From Paenibacillus sp. FSL H7-0737 (GTDB taxonomy: Bacteria; Bacillota; Bacilli; Paenibacillales; Paenibacillaceae): DNA of 64,000 nucleotides. A model generated the notes under the pieces. It was not told where the DNA came from, made no database searches, and was given only the letters and a program-made list of their open reading frames with translations. The stretch lies in assembly GCF_000758545.1 (NCBI RefSeq), contig NZ_CP009279.1, positions 372,001 to 436,000 of the forward strand. Reading direction: 5' to 3'. A program made the position numbers and the translations under genes. This document shows positions 8,070 to 16,837 of this stretch, piece by piece (position 1 is the stretch's first letter; each line of letters begins with the position of its first letter).

Positions 8070-9281
8070 TTGAGATACTTCGATTACCTGACGAAAGAAC
8101 AAGAAATAGCCTTATTTTATAATCCGCCGATTTCATTTAACCATAATACTACGAGTAAAGATTTGCTGGCTCATGCTGTTGGAGCTGCCCTTTATATGCC
8201 AGCAACTCGTGCTAGTGTTCCCGAAGACATTTTGAAGCTTAAAAGTGCAGGACTTGTAACCGTTATTATTGATCTGGAGGATGCGATCGGAGATAACGAG
8301 GTTGACCATGCAGAGGAGTCTCTCATTCAGCATCTTATTTTTCTTGCCGCATATGAGGAGAACGAGCCAAGCGGGAGTGATAGTCTTCCGCTTCTCTTCA
8401 TCCGAGTTCGTAACCCGGAGCAGCTGCGGCAGCTGATTTTTCGGTTAGGATCTTTGGTTACGATGTTAACAGGGTTTGTTTTCCCTAAGTTTTCGGTCGA
8501 CAACGGAATCCAATATTTCGAGGCGATAGCCGATTACAATAGAACGCGCAGTTACTCAGATCCAGTGCTTTATGGCATGCCAATCCTGGAAAGTGCGCCT
8601 ATTATTTACCGGGAGAGCCGGGTAGATAGTCTTTTATCTATTCGTAATTTGCTAGGCAACTACCGCGAATATGTGTTGAACGTTAGAATTGGAGCAACAG
8701 ATTTCTCAAGTTTATTCGGACTGCGCCGTAGTCCTGATATTAGCATTTATGATCTTACCCCTATTCGAGACTGCATATCGGATATTATTAATATTTTTGG
8801 CAGAGTGGAAGAAGGGTATGTAATTTCCGGACCAGTCTGGGAATATTTTGCGAATAAAGGGCACCGGGTGCTCAGACCACAGCTACGGCAGACTCCGTTT
8901 GAGGACACCTATGGTAAAAACGGCCGCGACATGCGAAATAGTTACATTTCTAGCAGCATGGATGGGCTTATTCGTGAAGTGATTTTAGATAAAGAAAATG
9001 GGATCTTGGGCAAGACGATTATACATCCCTCACACCTCAGACCTGTTCAGGCCATGTACACGGTAATGCACGAGGAATATGTTGACGCCTGCAGTATCGT
9101 AGAGAGTAACGATGGCAGCCTAGGAGTCTTCAAGAGTCAATATTCTAATAAGATGAACGAGATTAAGCCGCATTTGAACTGGGCAAAACGGATTTTACTA
9201 CGATCACAAATATACGGGGTGTTACATGAACAACAGCATTTTGTCGGATTATTACCCGAAAACGAATTTACACACGTATAA
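8070..9281 (+). CDS. HpcH/HpaI aldolase / citrate-lyase beta-like protein of ter-linked module
   Basis: A 403-residue protein related to the HpcH/HpaI and CitE TIM-barrel lyases that cleave or form C-C bonds at CoA esters or alpha-keto acids. Supporting stretches are YMPATRASVPEDILKLKSAGLVTVIIDLEDAIGDNEVDHA (R47 region and the acidic EDA metal site), LPLLFIRVRNPEQL, and GFVFPKFS. It begins the five-gene overlapping module conserved beside ter genes in many bacteria, for which comparative genomics has proposed synthesis of a nucleoside-like metabolite. It starts at a TTG behind AAGGGGGAA and overlaps the next gene by 56 bp. Reaction and product are unknown. Confidence 0.82.
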   Translation: MRYFDYLTKEQEIALFYNPPISFNHNTTSKDLLAHAVGAALYMPATRASVPEDILKLKSAGLVTVIIDLEDAIGDNEVDHAEESLIQHLIFLAAYEENEPSGSDSLPLLFIRVRNPEQLRQLIFRLGSLVTMLTGFVFPKFSVDNGIQYFEAIADYNRTRSYSDPVLYGMPILESAPIIYRESRVDSLLSIRNLLGNYREYVLNVRIGATDFSSLFGLRRSPDISIYDLTPIRDCISDIINIFGRVEEGYVISGPVWEYFANKGHRVLRPQLRQTPFEDTYGKNGRDMRNSYISSSMDGLIREVILDKENGILGKTIIHPSHLRPVQAMYTVMHEEYVDACSIVESNDGSLGVFKSQYSNKMNEIKPHLNWAKRILLRSQIYGVLHEQQHFVGLLPENEFTHV

Positions 9282-10668
9282 CATAGTCGAGAACCTGCAG
9301 GTTACGGTTACCGAAACATCTAATCCCTTTCATTTGCCTGTGGATACTTTATTCTCCATGGCAGCCCGGATTAATAAGAAACGCTCCTTTTTGTTCGTCA
9401 GCAAGGTACTTGGTAAACATATCCCTGTTAATCCGTACACCTCTCTGCTAAGTGGTGCTGCATTAGCGCTGCTGTTATATCAGGAGATGAACGGTAATTC
9501 TGCGGATAATGATAGGATGGAAGATTTATTAGATAAAGCTGTACACGGACTGATGCACCCTGAGTCTGCCAAGGAAGCCTATGAGCATTTATTAGCGGCA
9601 AGATTAGTTCTTCCTAGGTCTGTTGTCTTTATTGGTTTTGCTGAGACTGCAACTGCGCTGGGTCACAGTGTGTACAACATGTTTGCCGATGCAGCATCAT
9701 ATATTCATACTACCCGTGAACATATCATCGATTTGGAGTCCATTGTTAGCTTTGAAGAAGAGCATTCACATGCGGTTGACCATCTATGTTACGCCTTGAA
9801 TACTAAGCTATTATCAGGGACTGAGCCGATTATTTTGGTGGATGATGAGATTACAACAGGGAATACAGCAATTAATACGATCCGTGATATTCAGTCCAAA
9901 TTCCCTCGGGAGGAATACGTAGTCGTTTCTATTTTGGATTGGAGGAGCGGTAACAATCTTCATACCTATAGCGAATTAGAACAGGAACTGGGGATTCGGA
10001 TTAAGTCCTTGTGTTTGCTTCAAGGAAGTATTGAAGTAAAAGGCACGCCTTTGCTAAATGCTAGGAATGACAAAGATTTGTTACCGTCTTCAGTGGAATC
10101 CGAAGTAGTGACCACTTATGTAGTGGACGGTTTAGAACGTCTGCAGGCAACATCCGTAGATTCATATGGTGACACCAACTTGTCTCCTTATGTGAAATAC
10201 AGTGGACGTTTCGGACTGGAGTCGCTGAATAATGATGATCTTGATGTAGGAGTAACCCGGATAGCCGCACAGCTAAGAGAACTACGAGGGGGAGATTCTA
10301 AGACTCTAGTGATGGGTGTAGGGGAATTTATGTACCTTCCTATGCGGATAGCGGCTGAGATGGGGGAAGGCATTTCATATCAGTCCTCTACTCGCAGTCC
10401 AATCCACCCTGAACGTCGACCAGATTACGGAGTGCATAGTGCTGCCGCATATCCTTCAGCTAGCGATCCGGAAATTACAAACTTTATTTATAATGTGGAT
10501 TCTGATCAGTATGATGATATATTCGTGCTGATTGAGCGTGATGTACCGCATGAACGAATGAAACCCATGCTTGATATACTGAAGACACTTGCCCGCCATA
10601 AAGTGCATCTTATTGTACTGACTCCTGAAGGAAGAAGTGGAGGCCTCCAGTATGAAGGGAACAAGTAA
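9226..10668 (+). CDS. Phosphoribosyltransferase with TRSP domain
   Basis: A 480-residue protein with an N-terminal phosphoribosyltransferase fold (PRTase_2 family) and a C-terminal TRSP domain. The PRPP-binding loop pattern is seen in IILVDDEITTGNTAINTI (about residues 202-219), with the acidic pair and TGNT typical of the family. The domain-naming motif is visible in YQSSTRSPIHPERRP (about 385-399). PRTases attach or remove a ribose-phosphate; here the acceptor is unknown. The start ATG lies inside the previous gene and the end overlaps the next gene by 17 bp, so translation of the set is probably coupled. Confidence 0.85.
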   Translation: MNNSILSDYYPKTNLHTYNIVENLQVTVTETSNPFHLPVDTLFSMAARINKKRSFLFVSKVLGKHIPVNPYTSLLSGAALALLLYQEMNGNSADNDRMEDLLDKAVHGLMHPESAKEAYEHLLAARLVLPRSVVFIGFAETATALGHSVYNMFADAASYIHTTREHIIDLESIVSFEEEHSHAVDHLCYALNTKLLSGTEPIILVDDEITTGNTAINTIRDIQSKFPREEYVVVSILDWRSGNNLHTYSELEQELGIRIKSLCLLQGSIEVKGTPLLNARNDKDLLPSSVESEVVTTYVVDGLERLQATSVDSYGDTNLSPYVKYSGRFGLESLNNDDLDVGVTRIAAQLRELRGGDSKTLVMGVGEFMYLPMRIAAEMGEGISYQSSTRSPIHPERRPDYGVHSAAAYPSASDPEITNFIYNVDSDQYDDIFVLIERDVPHERMKPMLDILKTLARHKVHLIVLTPEGRSGGLQYEGNK

Positions 10669-11803
10669 TCATAAAGTCATGGACAAAAAAATAGCAGAAC
10701 CGGTTCCGCTAGGTAGCTATCCACCGTCAGATGTTACGTTTCTGCTCAAGGATCTTAGTGACGTTTCGCTTGAGCTGGCGACAGAGGAAAGGGAGGAAGC
10801 TATTCAATCGGGTGTCCATTATTCTGAGATGTTGCCTGTTGAATATCAGCCTACCGAGCAGTATATCGACTTGTTTCATGAGACGCTGCAGCAATCGGCC
10901 AAGAAGGTAGCTTTAGCTGTTGCCATTGTTTCTGAGATGATTGTCTCAAGAAGAGGACTAAGTACGGTGCTTGTCTCTTTAGCTAGAGCAGGAACACCCA
11001 TTGGTATACTGATTAAGCGTTATATAGCTGAGAGATACAAGGTAGACTTGCCGCATTATAGTATTTCTATTATTCGAGGAAAAGGTATAGATGAGAATGC
11101 GATACTCTACATTCTGCAGAAGCATGGACTTGATGCTGATTTGCAGTTTGTGGATGGGTGGACAGGAAAAGGGGCTATCCGTGGGGTGCTGATTGATTCT
11201 TGCAACACCCTCTATGAGAAGTATGGTATTCGTTTAAATGATGATCTTGCCGTATTGGCTGACCCGGGAAACTGCGCAGGCATGTTTGGGACTAGAGAAG
11301 ACTATCTCATTCCTAGCGCCTGCTTAAACTCTACCGTTTCAGGGCTGATGAGCCGAACGGTGTTACACGCTGATCTCATTGGTCCTGAGGAATTTCATGG
11401 TTCAAAGTTTTATAAGGAGTGGCTGGATGCGGACGAGTCCAATGTATTTATTGATACGATTTGCCCGTATTTTCCATCCGTAGTAGCAGAAGCGAAGAAT
11501 ATTGCTGGACAGATGCTGGAGCATCCGCCAGAAATCACTTGGCAGGGTCTTCGTGATATTCAGAGTATTCAGGAGACTTTCGGTATAGATAACATTAATC
11601 TGATAAAGCCGGGAGTCGGCGAAACAACCCGCGTATTACTGCGCAGAGTACCTTGGAAAATTCTTGTCGATACTATGGATAATCCGAATCTAAAGCATAT
11701 TCTTCTCTTAGCGAAGGACCGGGGCGTTCCTGTTGAGATCTTTCCTGGGATGACGTACTCCTGCTGCGGAATAATTAAACCGCTGAAGGGGGAGACAGAA
11801 TGA
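10652..11803 (+). CDS. PRTase/PELOTA-domain protein, StiP-like
   Basis: A 383-residue protein of the family sometimes annotated as StiP 'cysteine protease', which by domain analysis is a PRTase_1 domain followed by a C-terminal PELOTA RNA-binding-like domain. Visible features are SLARAGTPIGILIKRYI (about residues 114-130), VDGWTGKGAI (about 169-178), LADPGNCAGMFGTREDYLIPSACLNSTVSGL (about 204-234), and the C-terminal KILVDTMDNPNLKHILLLAKDRGVPVEIF of PELOTA type. The ATG at 10652 follows GTGGAGG with 8-nt spacing and was chosen over a start 15 nt upstream. The protease label is not supported by an obvious catalytic dyad, so a biosynthetic role is more likely. Confidence 0.8.
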   Translation: MKGTSNHKVMDKKIAEPVPLGSYPPSDVTFLLKDLSDVSLELATEEREEAIQSGVHYSEMLPVEYQPTEQYIDLFHETLQQSAKKVALAVAIVSEMIVSRRGLSTVLVSLARAGTPIGILIKRYIAERYKVDLPHYSISIIRGKGIDENAILYILQKHGLDADLQFVDGWTGKGAIRGVLIDSCNTLYEKYGIRLNDDLAVLADPGNCAGMFGTREDYLIPSACLNSTVSGLMSRTVLHADLIGPEEFHGSKFYKEWLDADESNVFIDTICPYFPSVVAEAKNIAGQMLEHPPEITWQGLRDIQSIQETFGIDNINLIKPGVGETTRVLLRRVPWKILVDTMDNPNLKHILLLAKDRGVPVEIFPGMTYSCCGIIKPLKGETE

Positions 11804-12633
11804 TATATGCTAGTGATCTAGATCGTACTTTGATCTATTCTTTAGGTGCCATAGGTGTGCCGGAGAATACTCCAGGTTTAATTCCGGCGGAAATAATAGA
11901 GGGAAAGACGAGATCCTATATTTCGCAGCAAGCATTAAATCAGCTGATGGATCTGAACACGCGGATTATTTTCATCCCGGTTACTACGCGTACGATACAA
12001 CAATATAAGCGCATTAATCTGTTTCAAGAAACGGTCATACCTGACTATGCGGTTACAAGCAATGGGGGAAATATCCTAATCGGTGGAGTTGTCGATAAGG
12101 AATGGAGAGAATCAATCGGTAGATTGGTAGCTCGTCACTCTGCTGGGGCTGAAGAGGTTAGATCATATATCAAAGCGGTTGTACGTGAGGATTGGATCAT
12201 TAGTGAGAATTATTGTGATGATCTATTCTATTCCTTCATGGTTTATCGGGATCAGTTGCCTTTAGATGAAATCACTAATTTATCAGATCGGCTCTATAAT
12301 CTCGGCTGGAGAGTTTCTTTACAAGGCCGCAAGCTGTACGCTGTGCCGGCTGCCGTGAACAAAAGCGATGCTATACTCCATTTGCGGCGCACCGTTCGCT
12401 CTGAACCAATGGTGGCCTCCGGGGACTCACTGCTAGATAAGAGTCTGCTTGAGAGTGCAGACTATGCTATTGCCCCTTGCCATGGTGAAATATTTGCAGA
12501 GCAACAGAGTGGTCTTGTAAAATCAAGATATCCATTTACGAAAGAATCAGGTGTATTTGCTGGAGATGAGATTTTGCAGTATGTAAATATGATCTATAAT
12601 AATCTAACTGCATTGGGAGTGGGGCCACTATGA
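11800..12633 (+). CDS. HAD-superfamily phosphatase of ter-linked module
   Basis: A 277-residue HAD hydrolase of the Cof/sucrose-phosphatase-like type. Motif I is the N-terminal ASDLDRTLIYSLG (D6 nucleophile, D8 general acid), motif II is IPVTTRT near residue 62, and the C-terminal GDSLLDKSLL (about residues 207-216) supplies the metal-binding aspartates. It should dephosphorylate a sugar- or nucleotide-like intermediate produced by the two PRTase proteins upstream. It overlaps both neighbours by four bases (ATGA junctions), which is strong evidence for one operon. Confidence 0.87.
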   Translation: MIYASDLDRTLIYSLGAIGVPENTPGLIPAEIIEGKTRSYISQQALNQLMDLNTRIIFIPVTTRTIQQYKRINLFQETVIPDYAVTSNGGNILIGGVVDKEWRESIGRLVARHSAGAEEVRSYIKAVVREDWIISENYCDDLFYSFMVYRDQLPLDEITNLSDRLYNLGWRVSLQGRKLYAVPAAVNKSDAILHLRRTVRSEPMVASGDSLLDKSLLESADYAIAPCHGEIFAEQQSGLVKSRYPFTKESGVFAGDEILQYVNMIYNNLTALGVGPL

Positions 12634-13685
12634 AAAAGGTAAATATTTATTTCAATCGTTGGTTTTCCGTGGCTTACCATTATATGAATCTCCTCCGCAA
12701 TAACGAGGATGGTATACCGGTTCAAATCTTTGCGACACACCCGGATATCCGCCATATGTCGCTACAAGGTGCTGACTTTGCTGAAACCGAGCCGGCGCTG
12801 AAGGGAATAGAATATGTTCAGTTTTGCGTTGATTTCTGTCGGCGTAATGAGATCGATGTTTTTATTCCACGGTTGCATATGCTTGATATTGCTCTCCATG
12901 CGGCAATGTTTGATGCGATTGGTACAAAGGTTCTGGTATGTAGAGATCTTGATTTGCTGGAGTCCATTATGGACAAAGGTAAATTTTACGAGAATGTTAG
13001 TGAGCAAGGCATTATGAGTATCCCAGATTATCATGTGGTTAGTACAGCGGAACAGTTTAAAGAGGCTTACGAGGACCTTGTTGCCAAGGGACATCGTGTT
13101 TGCTTTAAGCCTACTGAAACAGAAGGCGGGTTAGGATTCCGTATTATCGACAATACCCGCGATCCTCTTCAAGAGCTTTTTGGGTATGTAACTCCATTGA
13201 TTACGTTTGATGATGCCTATCGTATTCTTGCAAGCAAAGAGACCTTCCCTGATTTGATGGTGATGGAATTACTGGAGGGTTACGAGTATAGTATAGATTG
13301 TCTGGCAGATGAGAACGGTAAGCTGTTAGTAGCTGTGCCACGTCGAAAAGTGGGCGGTCGTCTGCGATTGATGGAGCATATCCCTGAACTGGAGGAGATT
13401 GCAGCTAGAGTTGCAGAAGTTTATAAGATCCCCTTCAATTTCAATATTCAAATGAAATACAATGGAGATATTCCAAAGCTGTTGGAAATTAACCCACGAA
13501 TGTCCGGTGGACTGCATATGTCATGTCTGTCAGGGATTAATTTTCCTTATTTAGCCGTCAAAAGCGCACTCGGTGGCGAGGTTCAGCCTATGAATTTTGA
13601 AGGTGATGTATTGGCTAGCCATCTGGAGCAACCGATGATTATGAAAATAAACGGCCAATCTGTCATTCCGGATGCCGCGAATTGA
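12630..13685 (+). CDS. ATP-grasp ligase of ter-linked module
   Basis: A 351-residue ATP-grasp family enzyme, expected to couple ATP hydrolysis to ligation of a carboxylate with an amine or thiol. Typical signs are the substrate-binding N-terminal half, the lysine in VCFKPTETEGGLGFRI (about residues 157-172), LMVMELLEGYEYSIDCLAD (about 210-228), and the metal-binding LLEINPRMSGGLH (about 283-295). It closes the five-gene overlapping set and likely adds an amino acid or similar group to the metabolite; substrates are unknown. The ATG overlaps the HAD stop codon. Confidence 0.87.
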   Translation: MKKVNIYFNRWFSVAYHYMNLLRNNEDGIPVQIFATHPDIRHMSLQGADFAETEPALKGIEYVQFCVDFCRRNEIDVFIPRLHMLDIALHAAMFDAIGTKVLVCRDLDLLESIMDKGKFYENVSEQGIMSIPDYHVVSTAEQFKEAYEDLVAKGHRVCFKPTETEGGLGFRIIDNTRDPLQELFGYVTPLITFDDAYRILASKETFPDLMVMELLEGYEYSIDCLADENGKLLVAVPRRKVGGRLRLMEHIPELEEIAARVAEVYKIPFNFNIQMKYNGDIPKLLEINPRMSGGLHMSCLSGINFPYLAVKSALGGEVQPMNFEGDVLASHLEQPMIMKINGQSVIPDAAN

Positions 13686-13710
13686 GCGTTCATAAAGTCG
13701 CTCACAAGAG

Positions 13711-14424
13711 GTGAGAACAATTCAGTTTAAATCGAAAGTATTGCTTTACGCCGGTATCGGCTACGTTGTTGCTGTATTAACGAGTTCTTTTCTTCCCGAA
13801 TTCATTTCTCTGCTGTTGCCTTTAGCGGGTGCGGGGATAGGTGCTCTGGTAACGAGAAGTCCAAGAACCAATCTCCCAGCGGAGGTGTTGCCAGCAGGCC
13901 CTGTGACGACACCTATTGCTAAGGCACCCGCTGCGAGTGCTCCTCAATTAAGCAACACGACAAATGATACTACATCAGGTAATCACAGCTATGACGGTAG
14001 GACTGAGAGCGCGGTGAAGATTGGACCGGAGTTCGCTCCGGTTGTGGAGTATCTTAGCATTCTGGAAGATATGATTATCTCAGAAGGGCAGAAGGATACG
14101 CTGGACAATGAAATTGTCGAGAAATCATTGGCGCTCTTCGCGAGGCTTCAACGTGTAATTCCACTGCTGCAGGAGCTGAATAACGGCGAGATTAATCATA
14201 CGGTCCGCAGATTGATTCTGAAGGATTTGAATGGTGTAATCAACCCGTTCTTACGCCTAGGCGGTGAAGCAAAGACGAAGAATCGGAGAATGCTGCTGAA
14301 CGGTCTAAGAGATGTCGATTCCAAAATATCGGATATTGCGTCCACGATCGAACATAAAGACCTGATGGAACTTCAGACGAAGGCGGAACTGATTCATCAG
14401 CGGTACAGCAGTTCCGAACTATAG
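13711..14424 (+). CDS. XpaC-like membrane-anchored protein paired with TelA
   Basis: A 237-residue protein with two short hydrophobic segments near the N terminus (about residues 9-28 and 31-47), a low-complexity Pro/Ala/Ser/Thr linker to about residue 95, and a helical cytoplasmic domain. In Bacillus an XpaC-type protein is encoded directly before a TelA homologue (YaaN), and this gene has the same arrangement, 11 bp before telA. The GTG start follows ACAAGAGGTG. The molecular role is not known; a membrane partner for TelA is an inference from gene order. Family assignment is tentative because similarity is mostly in architecture. Confidence 0.55.
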   Translation: MRTIQFKSKVLLYAGIGYVVAVLTSSFLPEFISLLLPLAGAGIGALVTRSPRTNLPAEVLPAGPVTTPIAKAPAASAPQLSNTTNDTTSGNHSYDGRTESAVKIGPEFAPVVEYLSILEDMIISEGQKDTLDNEIVEKSLALFARLQRVIPLLQELNNGEINHTVRRLILKDLNGVINPFLRLGGEAKTKNRRMLLNGLRDVDSKISDIASTIEHKDLMELQTKAELIHQRYSSSEL

Positions 14425-14435
14425 GAGGGAATCCC

Positions 14436-15536
14436 ATGTCCACGCAGTTGATCCAATTAAAAAAAGAAGATGAACAAAAGGTAGTCGAGGAAGCGGCACA
14501 ATTAATTGAGAAGGTATCCCAAACGGATACTGTTACACTGGATTCCTTGATGGATGATATCGGTAAGCTTGGGGTTAAGACGCAGGAAAAAGCAGGACAA
14601 ACCTTGAAGCTGCTGGATCGCCCGGTGAATGACCTGATGTCTGGTAAACGCGTTGAAGTGCCTAATATGATTATGAAGCTGCGGAATGAGTGTGAGAATC
14701 TGCAGCAAAGTAAGAATGTGAGCTTCTTTGGCAAGATGCTACGCAAGAGTCCGATGAAGAACTATGTGTACAAATATCAGTCGGTCCGCACGAACATTGA
14801 TGCCATTGTTACAGGGCTTCGCGATGGTAGAGATACCCTCGAAGAGAGCATTGTAAATATGCGTCAGCTGAAACGTACTTCCATGGAAGAGATCTATAAC
14901 CTACAGACCAAAATTGCTTTCGGCACTAAGTTGAAAGAGTTGTTCGAGGTAGAGATCGCGAAGCCTGAGAATGAGTACCGTAAAGCTTATCTGGAGCGCG
15001 GTTTGCGTAAAGTGATGGTTCGAATTCAGTCGATGACAGAAATGATTCTGCTGTACAATCAAGCAATTGCTGCTACAGATATTATTAATGACAATAATGA
15101 CAAGCTGATTGATTCCGTGAATAACGCTATTGATAAGACCTCTAATCTGATCACGGTGTCGGCAATGATTGCGATGTCTTTAGCGGATCAGGAGAACGTC
15201 ATCAATGCTGTAGAAGCGACGAATAAGACGATTGAAGATCAATTTAAAGAAAATGCACGTCTGCTGCGTACCACTACAGAGAAAACCACCGAGTTGCTGT
15301 CTAAGCCTTCTATGTCTATGGAAGCTGTGAATCAAGCGATCGGTGATCTGCTTAGCGCATTAGACACTTCAGAACAGTCCAACCGTCGCATTATTGAGAG
15401 CTGCCAGGATTATACGTCTAAAATGACAGCAATCAATACTCAACTGGGCAATCGTTTAGGACTAAATGAGGCGGACAAGCCTCAGGCGCTGAAGCAAGGA
15501 GAGGCTGAGAGTCAACTGAGCAGTTTCTTGAACTAA
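14436..15536 (+). CDS. telA: TelA-family toxic anion resistance protein
   Basis: A 366-residue helical, coiled-coil-rich protein of the TelA/KlaA/YceH family, associated with tellurite and other toxic-anion resistance. Recognisable stretches are RPVNDLMSGKRVEVPNMIMKLRN (about residues 67-89), FFGKMLRKSPMKNYVYKYQSV (about 98-118), and the long helical tail with DNNDKLIDSVNNAIDKT. It has no membrane segment and no catalytic motif. It ends the ter island and is followed by a terminator at 15576-15612. The ATG follows AGGAGGGAATCCC. Confidence 0.92.
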   Translation: MSTQLIQLKKEDEQKVVEEAAQLIEKVSQTDTVTLDSLMDDIGKLGVKTQEKAGQTLKLLDRPVNDLMSGKRVEVPNMIMKLRNECENLQQSKNVSFFGKMLRKSPMKNYVYKYQSVRTNIDAIVTGLRDGRDTLEESIVNMRQLKRTSMEEIYNLQTKIAFGTKLKELFEVEIAKPENEYRKAYLERGLRKVMVRIQSMTEMILLYNQAIAATDIINDNNDKLIDSVNNAIDKTSNLITVSAMIAMSLADQENVINAVEATNKTIEDQFKENARLLRTTTEKTTELLSKPSMSMEAVNQAIGDLLSALDTSEQSNRRIIESCQDYTSKMTAINTQLGNRLGLNEADKPQALKQGEAESQLSSFLN

Positions 15537-15575
15537 ATTGTTTCTGACAATAATAAAAATACAGAGAATAGATTG

Positions 15576-15612
15576 AGAAGCCTGTTGAATTCATTCAACA
15601 GGCTTTTTTAAA
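15576..15612 (+). terminator. Rho-independent terminator after telA
   Basis: AAGCCTGTTGAAT pairs with ATTCAACAGGCTT and runs into TTTTTT. It marks the end of the ter/telA island. Confidence 0.88.
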
Positions 15613-15692
15613 CGCCAATACTCAATCATAAAGCCCTATCTTCACACATAAGTTGTCACAAGACTACATGTGGAGGAAGTGAGGATAGGCAT

Positions 15693-15782
15693 ATGATCTT
15701 AGGGTGCTTGATACTCGTGCTTATCATCGTAGCCAGTAGTGAAAGAGCAGAAGCGATTGCAAAAATGAATGAGGACACTTAG
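15693..15782 (+). CDS. Possible 29-residue single-pass membrane peptide
   Basis: An ATG-started 29-codon frame reads MILGCLILVLIIVASS followed by a charged tail ERAEAIAKMNEDT, giving one hydrophobic segment and a polar C terminus. GGAGG and GAGG purine runs lie 8-20 nt upstream. It sits alone between the telA terminator and the nirC-like gene. Small membrane peptides of this shape are common in Firmicutes, but a chance frame cannot be excluded. Confidence 0.35.
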   Translation: MILGCLILVLIIVASSERAEAIAKMNEDT

Positions 15783-15813
15783 GATTTTTACCATGATTTG
15801 GTTCAAGTAATTT

Positions 15814-15871
15814 CCAGCTGGTTATTGGGTATAATAACGCAAGATTGCACGATTAGCCCATAACTAGCTGG
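15814..15871 (+). promoter_or_regulatory. Large inverted repeat enclosing a -10-like box before the nirC-like gene
   Basis: CCAGCTGGTTATTGGG (15814-15829) and CCCATAACTAGCTGG (15857-15871) are near-perfect inverted arms around 27 nt that begin with TATAAT (15830-15835). No good -35 could be placed. It may be an operator or a 5'-UTR hairpin; the ribosome site AAGGAGG follows 20 nt later. Confidence 0.5.
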
Positions 15872-15897
15872 AAAACCCAAATTCCTAAGGAGGTCAC

Positions 15898-16686
15898 ATG
15901 GAGAACGAGGCGCTGCTACAGGTTGAACAATTAGCACTTAAGAAACAAAAGATCTATCGGCAAAGTATATTGCGCTATATTGCCAGAGCCATGCTGGCCA
16001 GTATGTTTATCGGGTTCGGCGTAATTGTAGCATTCAAGACAGGCAACTACTTCTATATGGAGCATTCACCATTTGCGTATCCAATGGCTGCGATTACTTT
16101 TGGAGCAGCGATCATCCTAATCTCATACGGGGGAGGGGACTTATTTACCGGAGATACTTTCTACTACACGTACACTGCTTTGAGACGCAAAATGAAATGG
16201 TCCGAGGTTGTACGCATGTGGATCATGAGTTATATAGGTAACATTCTTGGTGCTGCTGCATTTGCACTGTTGATTTTTTTAACAGGCCTGTTTTACAGTT
16301 CTGATGTAAATGGTTTTTTACTATATGTGGTTGAGCATAAAATGGAGGCTCCGGCAGGTCAGCTTTTTTTTCGTGCTATCCTCTGTAACTGGCTCGTTTG
16401 TATGGCTTTTTTCATCCCGATGAATATAAAGGGCGATGGGGCCAAAATGTTCGCAATGGTCTTATTCGTATTCTGTTTTTTCATCTCTGGTTATGAGCAT
16501 AGTATTGCCAATATGTGTACCTTTGCAATTGCATTAGTCCTTGACCATCCCGGAACGGTTTCGTGGGGCGGTGTGGTACATAATCTTGTGCCCGTTACAA
16601 TCGGAAATCTAATTGGTGGTGGAGTTCTGATGGGGGTTATGTATTATTATGTGAACAAACCTTTTCTGGATGATCCGAAACATTAA
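15898..16686 (+). CDS. FocA/NirC-family formate/nitrite channel
   Basis: A 262-residue polytopic membrane protein of the formate-nitrite transporter family, which forms pentameric channels for small monovalent anions such as formate, nitrite or hydrosulfide. Six hydrophobic segments are visible, with the conserved GGGDLFTGD (about residues 80-88), CNWLVCMAFFIPM and the GYEHSIANM segment holding the central pore histidine (about residue 201). The ATG directly follows AAGGAGGTCAC. It is a single-gene unit with a terminator at 16708-16740. Nitrite versus formate specificity cannot be decided from sequence. Confidence 0.9.
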   Translation: MENEALLQVEQLALKKQKIYRQSILRYIARAMLASMFIGFGVIVAFKTGNYFYMEHSPFAYPMAAITFGAAIILISYGGGDLFTGDTFYYTYTALRRKMKWSEVVRMWIMSYIGNILGAAAFALLIFLTGLFYSSDVNGFLLYVVEHKMEAPAGQLFFRAILCNWLVCMAFFIPMNIKGDGAKMFAMVLFVFCFFISGYEHSIANMCTFAIALVLDHPGTVSWGGVVHNLVPVTIGNLIGGGVLMGVMYYYVNKPFLDDPKH

Positions 16687-16707
16687 GAAGAAATAATGTG
16701 AATCCGC

Positions 16708-16740
16708 AACTTCGCTCTTTAAAAGGGCGGAGTTTTTTTT
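16708..16740 (+). terminator. Rho-independent terminator after the FNT channel gene
   Basis: AACTTCGCTC pairs imperfectly with GGGCGGAGTT and is followed by a run of eight T. Confidence 0.82.
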
Positions 16741-16837
16741 GTGCTGCAAGAAATTTATTCGCATTGGGATATTTTGATTTTTTAGGGTTCAAAAGGATTA
16801 GGGGGAAAGAAGTAGAATACATATTAGTATTACAAAA

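Noticed and set aside
10652..11803. Cysteine protease function for the StiP-like protein
   Set aside because: No clear Cys/His dyad in protease context; domains read as PRTase plus PELOTA.
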